Below, in pieces: positions 1 to 7,216 of a stretch of DNA of 8,832 nucleotides. The notes under the pieces were generated by a model. The model worked only from the letters and a program-made list of their open reading frames with translations, did not search any database and had not been told where the DNA came from. A program made the translations under genes and the position numbers. Within the stretch, counting starts at the first letter, position 1. Each line of letters starts with the position of its first letter. Where the stretch lies: assembly GCA_013361075.1 (NCBI GenBank), contig JABWAJ010000208.1:1-8832 (forward strand), given 5' to 3'. The DNA comes from Saprospiraceae bacterium. GTDB lineage: Bacteria; Bacteroidota; Bacteroidia; Chitinophagales; Saprospiraceae.

Positions 1-1148
1 GTTTGAAAGACATTGTTTACGTCAAAAACAATACGTCTTACCTGCGCAAAAAACTGGATGCTTTCCTCGAAGCCAATACCGACAAATTTGAAAAGGCTTC
101 TTCGGGCCGGACCTTTTACAACTTCGAACCGGAACTGGATCGCAGCTTCAACCGGGGCTACACCGATTACTTTGTCAACCACCGCCGTGAAAAAATTGGC
201 TCGTGGGAAAGCCCCAAGTCAAAAGGACAATACATTGGTAAATTGCTGGAAACCAAAGCCAACGGCTACCGAATCGAAAACTACGAACTGCTCAACAACG
301 GTGACGGCCTGTATTTTCTCAACGAACAAGGCATTGCCGACGGCGTGCAGGTCAACATCATCGTCAACGACTTAGTGGTGCCCAACGACCTGAAACCCCT
401 GCCGGTTGGCACCGAAATATACCGAAATCTCGACGCGGAGTTCAACCGGATGATCGAAAATGAAAACAGCGCAGTTCGGAAAATTGGCGTGACCATGCGG
501 TTCAGGGAAACAGAAACGGGCTTTGCGCTCGAAGTTTCTGACGAAGACGGTCATCGCTACACCGCAACTATGGAGGCCCCTAAAGAACTGGCCAAAAACC
601 CGGAAGGGCTGATTGAAAATACCAGAAAGAACCTGGCTAAAACGGGCAATACGCCTTTTATCGCAGATGAAATTGAAGTAGATTTTTCGCAAAACTGGTT
701 TTTGCCCAATTCAAAAATAAATGAAATCCGCAGGGTCGCACTGGAACATCTGGCTGAAATCCGCATCCGGGATTACCAGCGGGAAGAACATCCGGTGGCC
801 AAAACCGATCACCCTTATCCGGTCAAAAATCTCGATTTTACCTACAACGTTTCCAATAAGCTGGCCCGGGCATTTTATAAACGCCACGGTGTTACGGAAA
901 TTGAAAAAGCCTTTGAATTGCAATGGGACCCCGGCAAGTCGCGCGTGATGGTGACCAAATATTGCGTCAAATACGAGTTGGGCAAATGCCCGCGCTACCA
1001 ACGGGCTACCATGGGCGAAAAGGTGGCCGAACCACTTACGCTGAAACACGGGGAAGTAGAGTATAAACTGAAGTTTAATTGCAAGCCCTGTGAGATGGAG
1101 ATTTGGGAAAAAGATGCAGAATTGGTACTGGAAGAGGAAGGGGATTAA
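1..1148 (+). CDS. U32-family peptidase-like protein, RlhA/YdcP type, C-terminal part
   Basis: The frame is open through the left edge, so the N-terminus and the U32 domain proper are missing; the TTG at position 3 is just an internal codon. The 381 visible residues resemble the DUF3656 (collagenase-like) C-terminal half of large U32 proteins: a block around residues 34-60 (SSGRTFYNF, then RSFNRGYTDYF), then SKGQYIGKL near 73-81 and GDGLYF near 100. The C-terminus has four cysteines at 321, 329, 360 and 363 (KYCVKYELGKCP and FNCKPCEM), which look like a metal or Fe-S site. In E. coli the comparable protein RlhA makes 5-hydroxycytidine in 23S rRNA; that role here is inferred from the family. 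Full members run to about 600-670 residues, so roughly 40% is absent. The next gene is convergent, so the gene ends its unit here. Confidence is high for the family, moderate for the exact function. Confidence 0.85.
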   Translation, partial: LKDIVYVKNNTSYLRKKLDAFLEANTDKFEKASSGRTFYNFEPELDRSFNRGYTDYFVNHRREKIGSWESPKSKGQYIGKLLETKANGYRIENYELLNNGDGLYFLNEQGIADGVQVNIIVNDLVVPNDLKPLPVGTEIYRNLDAEFNRMIENENSAVRKIGVTMRFRETETGFALEVSDEDGHRYTATMEAPKELAKNPEGLIENTRKNLAKTGNTPFIADEIEVDFSQNWFLPNSKINEIRRVALEHLAEIRIRDYQREEHPVAKTDHPYPVKNLDFTYNVSNKLARAFYKRHGVTEIEKAFELQWDPGKSRVMVTKYCVKYELGKCPRYQRATMGEKVAEPLTLKHGEVEYKLKFNCKPCEMEIWEKDAELVLEEEGD

Positions 1149-1215
1149 CAACGCATGAATCATCCCGGATTTTCAAAACAGCTATTGGTGTAACAAACGA
1201 TCAATTAATCAATGG

Positions 1216-1300
1216 TTGTCAGGATTCAGCTGGCATGACCCCGGACTGGAGATTGCCAACTGAATCCTGCCAGCTGTCCGTTGACTGATACAGCTGAATC
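1216..1300. repeat. three-armed inverted repeat in the U32 downstream spacer
   Basis: Arm 1 (1220-1235, CAGGATTCAGCTGGCA) is the reverse complement of arm 2 (1254-1269, TGCCAACTGAATCCTG) with one mismatch, giving a 16-bp stem and an 18-base loop. A third arm at 1291-1300 (CAGCTGAATC) is a perfect 10-base reverse complement of 1223-1232 inside arm 1. Two mutually exclusive hairpins are therefore possible. No T-run follows directly, so a simple intrinsic terminator is not obvious. It could act in mRNA 3'-end processing or be a remnant of a dispersed repeat. Confidence 0.6.
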
Positions 1301-1330
1301 ATCGCACAAACCTGCTGTTTTTATTTGAGT

Positions 1331-1358
1331 CACCCGTGCCCGGGTGGTTTATTTATTT
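1331..1358 (+). terminator. possible intrinsic terminator for the U32 gene
   Basis: A perfect 6-bp stem CACCCG (1331-1336) / CGGGTG (1341-1346) with a TGCC loop is followed on the + strand by a T-rich run, GTTTATTTATTTT. It lies about 180 bases after the U32 stop and just beyond the stop of the convergent gene. Read on the minus strand, the hairpin is followed by an A-rich rather than T-rich stretch, so it suits the U32 transcript better. The T-run overlaps the end of the opposing gene. Confidence 0.4.
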
Positions 1359-2894
1359 TGAAGTACAAGGTTCCGGCCGCTCGCTCATTTCGTATTCCTT
1401 CATTAATTCCTCTAATTTCTTTTCGTACGAATCGGCAGGCGACGCTTCTATTTTAGCCAGTTTCTGCAGGGCCTGATAGCGGCAATCCCATACCTTGACG
1501 CGCAAATTCTGAACCCGGCACTCGACCGGCTCGGTAAACTGGAACTCAAAAGTTCGCTGAAACGACTCAATTTGCTCCAGATACTGGGGGGCTTCCTCGC
1601 ACGTGCCCGAAAGCCCTCTTATGGTCCAGTCTTTTACCTGGTGGATGTTGTCACAATAATATTCTGCTGACTGGTAGTCTTTTAAAGGTTTGTCACCTTG
1701 CCCAACAAACTTGTTCCAAAGCTTTTCGATTTTTACCCCATCGGCCTTATGCCGGTCGTTTATGGCAGACAATTCATTGATTTTAACCATGGTAATTTCT
1801 TCCAATGGAGTGATCTCGATCCTTTGGAGAGAATCAATTTTCTGAAGCATATCTTCTGCCAGGTCGCAGGTGAAAGCAAAGCCATCCATGATATAAGCCC
1901 GGATCAGGGGTTCTTTGGTACAGTATTTATAACCATATTTGATCTTAGGATTCACCTTGTTGTTGGGGATAAAGGCTTCCCAGGCTTCATTCAGGGCTGC
2001 AAGGCCTTCCTCATTTTGTCCAATGTTCTTCTCCAGTTTCTCAATTTCTTTCGCCAGTTCGGCATCAGGCGGGACGCTGCTTTCTGCCTGTAATTTTTTG
2101 ATTTTGTCCAGCATGGCCGGAGCTAAATTACACAGGTCTACCGCGCCCTTCAACACGAGTTCCTTCATCTTCGGTGTTGGGTTGCAGGGGAAAACCGGCA
2201 ATTCAGCATCAAAGCCACGGGAAACACCGGTTTTGATGTAAGCTTTCCAGGCAATGTCCAATTTGTCTATGCTCTGAAACATGGATTTCATTTTAGCAAC
2301 TTCCGGTGCTAATCCTTCCACATCCTTTACCCGTAAAGTGGTTTTTTCGGTTAAGCGAAGGGTGCGGTTTTCAAAAATATCTTTTGATTTAGGGACATTT
2401 CCTTCGCAATAATGGGCATAAGCTACCATGTAGGAATACTTCGCCAGTGTTTTTTTCTCACAGCTCGATTTAGCTGCGGTGAGGTTCTCTAATTCCTCCA
2501 GATTGGCTTCTTTGGTTTGTAAAAATTGTTTCCAAATCGCGTCAAGGTCGTGATAGGCTTTCATTTTTGTTTCCAGGGCCTCTTTTTTGGCTACAAATCC
2601 CGGAATTGACTTATGCACAGCCGGGTCTATCGTCTCGATTTCTGCCATCAATTTTTCAGCGTCGCTAATCTCGCTTTGACAGAAACAGGTATTGGTATTC
2701 ATCAACAGGTACTTGGCATAATCCGGTTCATCATACACCTTGTTCGGCTTGACCAGTTCGCTCATGTTGGAAATTTTATCATTGTCCAGAAATTCCTTCC
2801 AGGTTTGATCAAAATTCACCGTCTGAGAAAAAGTGGCCTTAGAAAAGAGTAAAATGCTGATTGTGAGGAAAAAAAAGGAATGGTTTGTTCGCAT
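1353..2894 (-). CDS. exported cysteine-rich tandem-repeat protein, unknown family
   Basis: I do not recognise a named family. The ATG at 2894 gives 513 residues beginning with a clear signal peptide (MRTNHSFFFLTISILLFSKATFSQ), so the frame's more upstream start at 3002 is rejected. The mature protein contains about five units of roughly 90 residues. Each opens with W-[KEN]-x-[FY] (W32, W121, W216, W305, W393; spacing 89, 95, 89, 88). Units 2-5 then carry two cysteines exactly 17 residues apart: C145/C163, C237/C255, C325/C343, C414/C432. Units 3-5 continue similarly after the second cysteine (C-N-L-A-P-A-M-L, C-D-L-A-E-D-M-L, C-E-E-A-P-Q-Y-L) into a charged helical stretch. Unit 1 has only C70/C72, and the tail adds C459/C471. 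A helical-hairpin repeat pinned by disulfides in the periplasm or outside the cell is plausible. It lies 126 bases downstream of, and co-oriented with, the WG-repeat gene. Function unknown. Confidence 0.8.
   Translation of the reverse strand: MRTNHSFFFLTISILLFSKATFSQTVNFDQTWKEFLDNDKISNMSELVKPNKVYDEPDYAKYLLMNTNTCFCQSEISDAEKLMAEIETIDPAVHKSIPGFVAKKEALETKMKAYHDLDAIWKQFLQTKEANLEELENLTAAKSSCEKKTLAKYSYMVAYAHYCEGNVPKSKDIFENRTLRLTEKTTLRVKDVEGLAPEVAKMKSMFQSIDKLDIAWKAYIKTGVSRGFDAELPVFPCNPTPKMKELVLKGAVDLCNLAPAMLDKIKKLQAESSVPPDAELAKEIEKLEKNIGQNEEGLAALNEAWEAFIPNNKVNPKIKYGYKYCTKEPLIRAYIMDGFAFTCDLAEDMLQKIDSLQRIEITPLEEITMVKINELSAINDRHKADGVKIEKLWNKFVGQGDKPLKDYQSAEYYCDNIHQVKDWTIRGLSGTCEEAPQYLEQIESFQRTFEFQFTEPVECRVQNLRVKVWDCRYQALQKLAKIEASPADSYEKKLEELMKEYEMSERPEPCTSK
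1545..2546 (-). repeat. coding tandem repeat, four W...C-x17-C units
   Basis: This stretch encodes residues of about 117-450 of the exported repeat protein: four consecutive units of 88-95 residues, each with a leading W, 20-23 residues, then C-x17-C. The nucleotide copies have diverged and are recognisable only after translation, pointing to an old duplication rather than recent slippage. Confidence 0.75.
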
Positions 2895-3020
2895 CACAAG
2901 TATAAATTTTAAAAGCCGTGTCGTTAGGAGTGGAATCTTAAACTCTGGGCATAAACGCTTTTTTTGCGGAATTATTACGCTTTGTGCCTGAAAAGAGGGC
3001 AATGCTTCCTTTGACAGCAG

Positions 3021-4457
3021 TTACTTCTTGCACCGTACGAACCCCCATTTGCCATTTTTTTTGGCAGATCCGAACCCTTCTTTTACGACGGGTACCGGAT
3101 CGTCTGCTGCCCACTCTTTTCCTTCCACGAGCAAACTGCCATCGAGGGCATAAACTGCCCGGACTACAGCTTCTCTACTGCGGTAAAAGCCACCTTTCTC
3201 TCCGGTGTACCAGTTAGACTTCCTGAATCCCAGCGATGTTTTTGCCGAATATTGTGCGTAAACGCCATGCCCGATGTACTCAGCAGGTTTTTTCATCTGT
3301 TTTGTCAAAGGCTGCAGGGTTTCATTCAACAATTGGAAGGTCTCCCCCTGAACCATCGTATAAACCCCGTCCGGGTGCCGGAAGATGTCCTCAAAAGCAG
3401 CGGGAAGGACAATTTTACCTGTAGTATCCAGCAACCCTTTCCTGATGCGGCCTTCGGGATCGCGGTCAAAAAAAACAGCTTTGCCGCCCGGCCAGAAAGT
3501 TTCTGTGTATTCAAAAACAAAGGGAATAACTTCTTCCCCAACGCTGTTGATGTAGCCCCATTTGTTGCGTCGGGTATCCCCGGCAGGAAAACGACCAAGT
3601 ACCATTTTCCCGTCACTAAGGTGTACATCAGGTTTGACAACGCGGCCACTCACCTCAAACAGGGTTGCTTGACCCAAGTCTGTCGTTTTTGCCAACCAGT
3701 GTTGTGCGTCTAAATAAAGTACTTCATCAAATTCCAGGTCGGATAATTTTTCGAGCCTGTCGGTGCACAATTGCAGCTTGCCACCTCCGCTGCAGGCGAT
3801 ATGGTGGCCCGCTATTTCAAGCCGCCACAGAGTTGGTTGCACCATGACCTGGCCGTCCAAAGCCAGAAGTCCATACCTGTCGTTGTGCCTGAACCGTATC
3901 CTGCCATATTGTGCTGTTTCGCCAATTTCCTGGAAGTACCCGGAAAGCATTTTTCCGTCCGCATTCAGGAGGCATTCGCCTTTTTCCGGAAAACGGGCTG
4001 CGAGCAGATGGACACCAAGATGCCGAATGGAGGTATAAATGGGGGGCGCCAATACATGGCCTTGTGCGTCCTTTAGGCCAAACTTTTCATTGTCTTCAAA
4101 AATATACCGCGTACCCGATGGCGTTTCAATGGGACGGTTTTCCGGCGGGCGGGGCACAACTGACCAGGTATTGCCGCCCGGAAGCTTTCTGATTTCAAAT
4201 ACCTGGCTTGATGCGTCTTCAACCTGGTAGGGCTTGCCTTCTGTCCATTCGGCCTGTGCAAACCGGGGTGTCAGCACCCAGGTTCCTGAGGTGTCGATAA
4301 AGCCCCAGGCGCTGCCCATTCTGACCGCTGCAATTCCCTGATGAAAAGGTTTGACTTCGTCGTACTGAGCAGCTATGTGAAATTGTGGCGACCGGCAATT
4401 TGAAAATAGGAATCCGAACATGTGAATACAGATAAAATGCCCCACTTTACATTTCAT
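3021..4457 (-). CDS. WG-repeat protein, probable lipoprotein
   Basis: The protein of 478 residues has several WG (beta-repeat, PF14903-like) motifs: WGFIDTSGTWVLTP near residue 51, FGLKDAQGHVLAPP near 126, YGLLALDGQVMVQP near 195, WGYINSVGEEVIP near 300, KGLLDTTGKIVLP near 340, and a truncated WGFV at 471 just before the stop. Such repeats form beta-rich, probably binding, domains in exported bacterial proteins; their ligands are mostly unknown. The N-terminus (MKCKVGHFICIHMFGFLFSNC) reads as a short signal with a possible lipobox ending at C21, so the product may be lipidated and envelope-anchored. The ATG at 4457 is chosen because a promoter-like pair lies just upstream at 4482-4510 and covers the alternative GTG at 4508. 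The downstream neighbour is another exported protein, and the two may be co-transcribed. Ligand and role cannot be read from the sequence. Confidence 0.85.
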   Translation of the reverse strand: MKCKVGHFICIHMFGFLFSNCRSPQFHIAAQYDEVKPFHQGIAAVRMGSAWGFIDTSGTWVLTPRFAQAEWTEGKPYQVEDASSQVFEIRKLPGGNTWSVVPRPPENRPIETPSGTRYIFEDNEKFGLKDAQGHVLAPPIYTSIRHLGVHLLAARFPEKGECLLNADGKMLSGYFQEIGETAQYGRIRFRHNDRYGLLALDGQVMVQPTLWRLEIAGHHIACSGGGKLQLCTDRLEKLSDLEFDEVLYLDAQHWLAKTTDLGQATLFEVSGRVVKPDVHLSDGKMVLGRFPAGDTRRNKWGYINSVGEEVIPFVFEYTETFWPGGKAVFFDRDPEGRIRKGLLDTTGKIVLPAAFEDIFRHPDGVYTMVQGETFQLLNETLQPLTKQMKKPAEYIGHGVYAQYSAKTSLGFRKSNWYTGEKGGFYRSREAVVRAVYALDGSLLVEGKEWAADDPVPVVKEGFGSAKKNGKWGFVRCKK

Positions 4458-4764
4458 GGTCCGTTTGTTTTCGCGGCGTAGCGAATGTACACGTTTATTT
4501 TGTGCCACAAAAGGAAGTAACCGAACAAGGATAATTGGGGTTGGTTTTTATTCGGATGCGTTTGGCCGGGAGCGCTAATTTTATCAAAGCTCGCCATGGA
4601 TATTCCGGGGTAAATTCCGTTACCATTATTGCAGGCCCAGACAAAATAGTTTTACACTTCATTTACATACTTTTTCAATAAAAAGAAAGCTGATCCTCTG
4701 GTATGTTGTACTTTTACAGGTCTCATTTCAATAATTTTTTATCACACCCAACACCCGCATTATT
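4458..4764. other. divergent intergenic region
   Basis: This 307-base non-coding stretch separates the WG-repeat gene (leftward) from the serine hydrolase gene (rightward). It holds the minus-strand promoter described separately. For the rightward gene only weak -7-like matches are visible: TACTTTTT near 4668 and TACTTTTA at 4709-4716, neither with a good -33 partner. A 5-bp stem GGTAA/TTACC sits at 4609-4624. No open frame resembling a gene and no RNA gene was seen. Confidence 0.5.
4482..4510 (-). promoter_or_regulatory. Bacteroidota-type promoter for the WG-repeat gene
   Basis: On the minus strand, TTG (4510-4508) is followed after 18 bases by TACATTCG (4489-4482), one base off the Bacteroidota -7 consensus TAnnTTTG. 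Transcription would begin around 4475, leaving a leader of about 18 bases before the ATG at 4457. This supports that start and rules against the GTG at 4508. Confidence 0.5.
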
Positions 4765-6561
4765 ATGAAACGGTTACCACTATGGATTGCTATTCTGTTT
4801 TTTTGTGGCCAGCTCTTCGGCCAAAACAATTATTCGCCCGAAACGCTCGAAAAAATCAAGGCAGTAGAAAACAACCTCACGGGGAACATCATCGTCAATG
4901 ATGCAAAACCGGGAACAATTGCCGGACAAATGGCCAAATACAAGGTAAATGGCATGAGCATTGCTGTTATCCATGATTTCAAAATCGAATGGGCAAAAGG
5001 CTATGGTTGGGCCGATGTGGAGGAAAAAAAGCCAATGACTACAGCAACACTCTTTGAACCAGGGTCCATCAGCAAAACCCTGAATGCAATTGGCATCCTG
5101 AAATTGGCGCAGGAGAAAAAAGTTGACCTCTATACCGATATCAATACTTACCTAACCTCGTGGAAATTCCCTTATGATTCGCTTTCAAAAGGAAAAACAA
5201 TAAACCTGGCTCAGTTACTCGCCCACCAGGCAGGGTTGACCGTACATGGCTTTCCTGGCCACGACATTAATGGACCTGTTCCCACTGTATTCGAGGTACT
5301 GGATGGCAAAAAGCCGTCGTTTACCCCGGCTGTACGCAGTGCCTTTGAGCCGGATTTGAAATTTCAGTATTCCGGTGGCGGCACAACTATTTCGCAGGTG
5401 CTGCTCACTGATGTGACCGGGCAAGCCTATGATGTCTGGATGTATGAAAACGTATTGAAACCGATAGGCATGGTCAATAGTACTTATGCGCAGCCGCCGG
5501 CAAAGGATCAGTGGCATTTGTGCGCATCGGCCTACAACAGCGACGGCACGCCAATTGAACGGAAATTCCATGTTTACCCCGAACAAGCGGCGGCAGGGCT
5601 GTGGATGACACCCACCGATTTGTGCCATTATATTCTGGACATGCAATTGGCTTATCAGGGCAAACCTTCCAAAGTGCTGAGCCCCGACATGGTAGACCTG
5701 CACCTGAAGCCTTACCGAAATGGCCCAACGGCTATGGGAACTTTTATTGAAGACCACGATGGCGCCATTTATTTTGGCCACGGAGCAGGCAATGATGGGT
5801 TTTGCGGGCAATTTTTTGGAAGCCTGGAAGACGGAAACGGCATTGCCATCTTTTTGAATTCTGACAATGGCAGACTCCTTGGAGAGGTGATCAATAGTGT
5901 TGCGAAGGTGTACAACTGGAAAAATTTTTACCGCGAACCACGTCGTGTAAAAAGTATGGCTGTGCCGGATGAAACTTTAAAATCCTATGAAGGTATTTAC
6001 CTTTTCGATAATACGTGGGCCGCAATTGGTAAAAAAGACAACGACTTCCATTTTTTCACGAACGGGACTCACGCTAAAATGTATTTTTCCTCACCGGTAC
6101 AGTTTGTTAATGAAGAATTTCAGGCAGTCAAAACGATGATAAAAGATGAAAAAGGCAATGTTACCGGGTACACCCGGATGGTAAACGACAAGGAATATCC
6201 ACCTGCCAAAAAAATCGCCAATCTGGATACCCTGCAATTGGAAAACCATATTCTGGGGGAAATAGGCTGGTATTACTTTGGCAACAAACAATACAAAGAA
6301 TCGCTTGCAGCTTTCAGACGTGGTACTGAATTGTATCCCGAAGACCTCAACACGCTCATCAATCTGGCTCATTTGCATTTGTTCAACAACGATTATGCCA
6401 GTGCGATTGCGATTTATAAAGCGCATCTGAACGATGAGGTCAAACCCGGTTACAGCTGGGTGCAGTTGTTAAAAGATGATTATATGTATTTTAAAAACAG
6501 CCAGAATGAGGTAAAAATGTTCGACAAGGTGTTTAAGGAGTTAAAGATTGAAAAACCTTAA
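4765..6561 (+). CDS. beta-lactamase-family serine hydrolase with C-terminal TPRs
   Basis: The protein of 598 residues starts with a signal peptide (MKRLPLWIAILFFCGQLFGQ). Residues of about 45-385 form a class C beta-lactamase / D-alanyl-D-alanine carboxypeptidase-like domain (PF00144). The catalytic S-x-x-K is S101-I-S-K104 in FEPGSISKT. Y202-S-G is the equivalent of Y-x-N, and H339-G-A-G (FGHGAGNDG) replaces K-T-G. A linker or C-terminal beta domain follows at about 400-485, then two TPR-like helical pairs at about 492-555. The family includes peptidases, esterases and transacylases acting in the periplasm, so the substrate here is unknown and antibiotic resistance should not be assumed. The TPR tail suggests a protein partner. 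The gene is divergent from the WG-repeat gene and converges on the DUF5946 gene with only 3 bases between stops. The ATG is fixed by the signal peptide; no Shine-Dalgarno is seen. Confidence 0.9.
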   Translation: MKRLPLWIAILFFCGQLFGQNNYSPETLEKIKAVENNLTGNIIVNDAKPGTIAGQMAKYKVNGMSIAVIHDFKIEWAKGYGWADVEEKKPMTTATLFEPGSISKTLNAIGILKLAQEKKVDLYTDINTYLTSWKFPYDSLSKGKTINLAQLLAHQAGLTVHGFPGHDINGPVPTVFEVLDGKKPSFTPAVRSAFEPDLKFQYSGGGTTISQVLLTDVTGQAYDVWMYENVLKPIGMVNSTYAQPPAKDQWHLCASAYNSDGTPIERKFHVYPEQAAAGLWMTPTDLCHYILDMQLAYQGKPSKVLSPDMVDLHLKPYRNGPTAMGTFIEDHDGAIYFGHGAGNDGFCGQFFGSLEDGNGIAIFLNSDNGRLLGEVINSVAKVYNWKNFYREPRRVKSMAVPDETLKSYEGIYLFDNTWAAIGKKDNDFHFFTNGTHAKMYFSSPVQFVNEEFQAVKTMIKDEKGNVTGYTRMVNDKEYPPAKKIANLDTLQLENHILGEIGWYYFGNKQYKESLAAFRRGTELYPEDLNTLINLAHLHLFNNDYASAIAIYKAHLNDEVKPGYSWVQLLKDDYMYFKNSQNEVKMFDKVFKELKIEKP

Positions 6562-6564
6562 CAG

Positions 6565-7116
6565 CTATAAATTCCCGGATAAACCCCTGTTTTTGTCTAA
6601 AAAACCGGCTGCAATTTTTGAAACCAGCGAATGATTTGGACTCCAGGCGCGATAAACTTCGGCTGCCCATTTTTTGATCCATTCAACACATTCGGCTGCG
6701 GTACTTGCTGCAAGGAGGTCTTTGGCAGTTATACTTCCTCTTTCCAATGGTTTAGGAATAGCAAGCAATTCAATTGGCTGGTTTAATTTATATTCATTTA
6801 AATAATTGCTTAGCAGGGGAGATTTTTTGTAATCCCAAGCCTGGTTTTTGTCAAGGATTAAATTTAATCTTGTCAAATGAAAATAATTGCTCCATTGTCC
6901 ATGAATTTCCGGATGTTGCAAAGCATGTGCGTCCACACTTAAAAACCTTGGAATATGGTATTCTGTCTCCTTAAAGTCTAATAGATAAAGACTGCTATTG
7001 TAATGATCCATACAATCGAAAATACCCCTTTGATAGTCGGCACCACAAAACTGACATGGACCATTGTCAAGAAGTACCACCCCGTTTTTTTCTGCCTGGT
7101 CAATAAAGTCGGTCAT
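6565..7116 (-). CDS. DUF5946 family protein
   Basis: The 183-residue protein matches what I know of the DUF5946 family: an N-terminal CxxC (C21-Q-F-C24, with C35 shortly after) and the block VDAHALQHPE at 61-70, where family members carry a V-D-A-Y-x-x-Q-H-P-type signature. The cysteines and histidines (H64, H68) suggest a metal site, but no activity is established. There is no signal peptide, so it is probably cytoplasmic. It ends with TAG 3 bases from the stop of the convergent hydrolase gene, so the two transcripts probably overlap. It lies 100 bases downstream of the GrpB-family gene on the same strand. No separate promoter was found in the structured spacer, so co-transcription from the GrpB promoter is possible. 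By eye it is richer in A+T than the hydrolase gene. Confidence 0.75.
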   Translation of the reverse strand: MTDFIDQAEKNGVVLLDNGPCQFCGADYQRGIFDCMDHYNSSLYLLDFKETEYHIPRFLSVDAHALQHPEIHGQWSNYFHLTRLNLILDKNQAWDYKKSPLLSNYLNEYKLNQPIELLAIPKPLERGSITAKDLLAASTAAECVEWIKKWAAEVYRAWSPNHSLVSKIAAGFLDKNRGLSGNL

Positions 7117-7119
7117 GGT

Positions 7120-7194
7120 TGCTGCCGTTTATGAGCTTGCTTTGTCATGTTTACCCTGTTTTTTTGTGCGGGCCCTGAAACAAAAGAGGCAGCA
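7120..7194. repeat. structured spacer between the GrpB and DUF5946 genes
   Basis: Outer arms TGCTGCC (7120-7126) and GGCAGCA (7188-7194) are a perfect 7-base inverted repeat. Inside them, TTTTGT (7162-7167) and ACAAAA (7180-7185) form a second stem around a GGGCCC palindrome, giving a long interrupted hairpin immediately before the DUF5946 start. It could be a recombination site, a transcript-processing signal or a repeat remnant. It lacks the core boxes of a standard attC. Confidence 0.45.
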
Positions 7195-7216
7195 GGAGAA
7201 TTACCCACCGCGCATG

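Noticed and set aside
2895..3002. N-terminal extension of the cysteine-repeat protein (36 residues from an upstream start)
   Set aside because: The ATG at 2894 begins directly with a signal peptide; the extension would bury it and has no leader character.
3252..3713. 153-residue plus-strand ORF across the WG-repeat gene
   Set aside because: It is antisense to recognised WG motifs and lacks a promoter or domain.
4458..4508. GTG start at 4508 for the WG-repeat protein
   Set aside because: It overlaps the -33 box of the promoter-like pair at 4482-4510, and the ATG at 4457 starts a normal lipoprotein-type signal.
5215..5811. 198-residue minus-strand ORF inside the serine hydrolase gene
   Set aside because: It is antisense to the catalytic domain and has no coherent protein features.
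7113..7148. Eleven-codon minus-strand ORF whose TGA overlaps the DUF5946 start (ATGA)
   Set aside because: The overlap looks like translational coupling, but the ORF is tiny, has no ribosome-binding evidence and lies within the hairpin arms; chance is likely.
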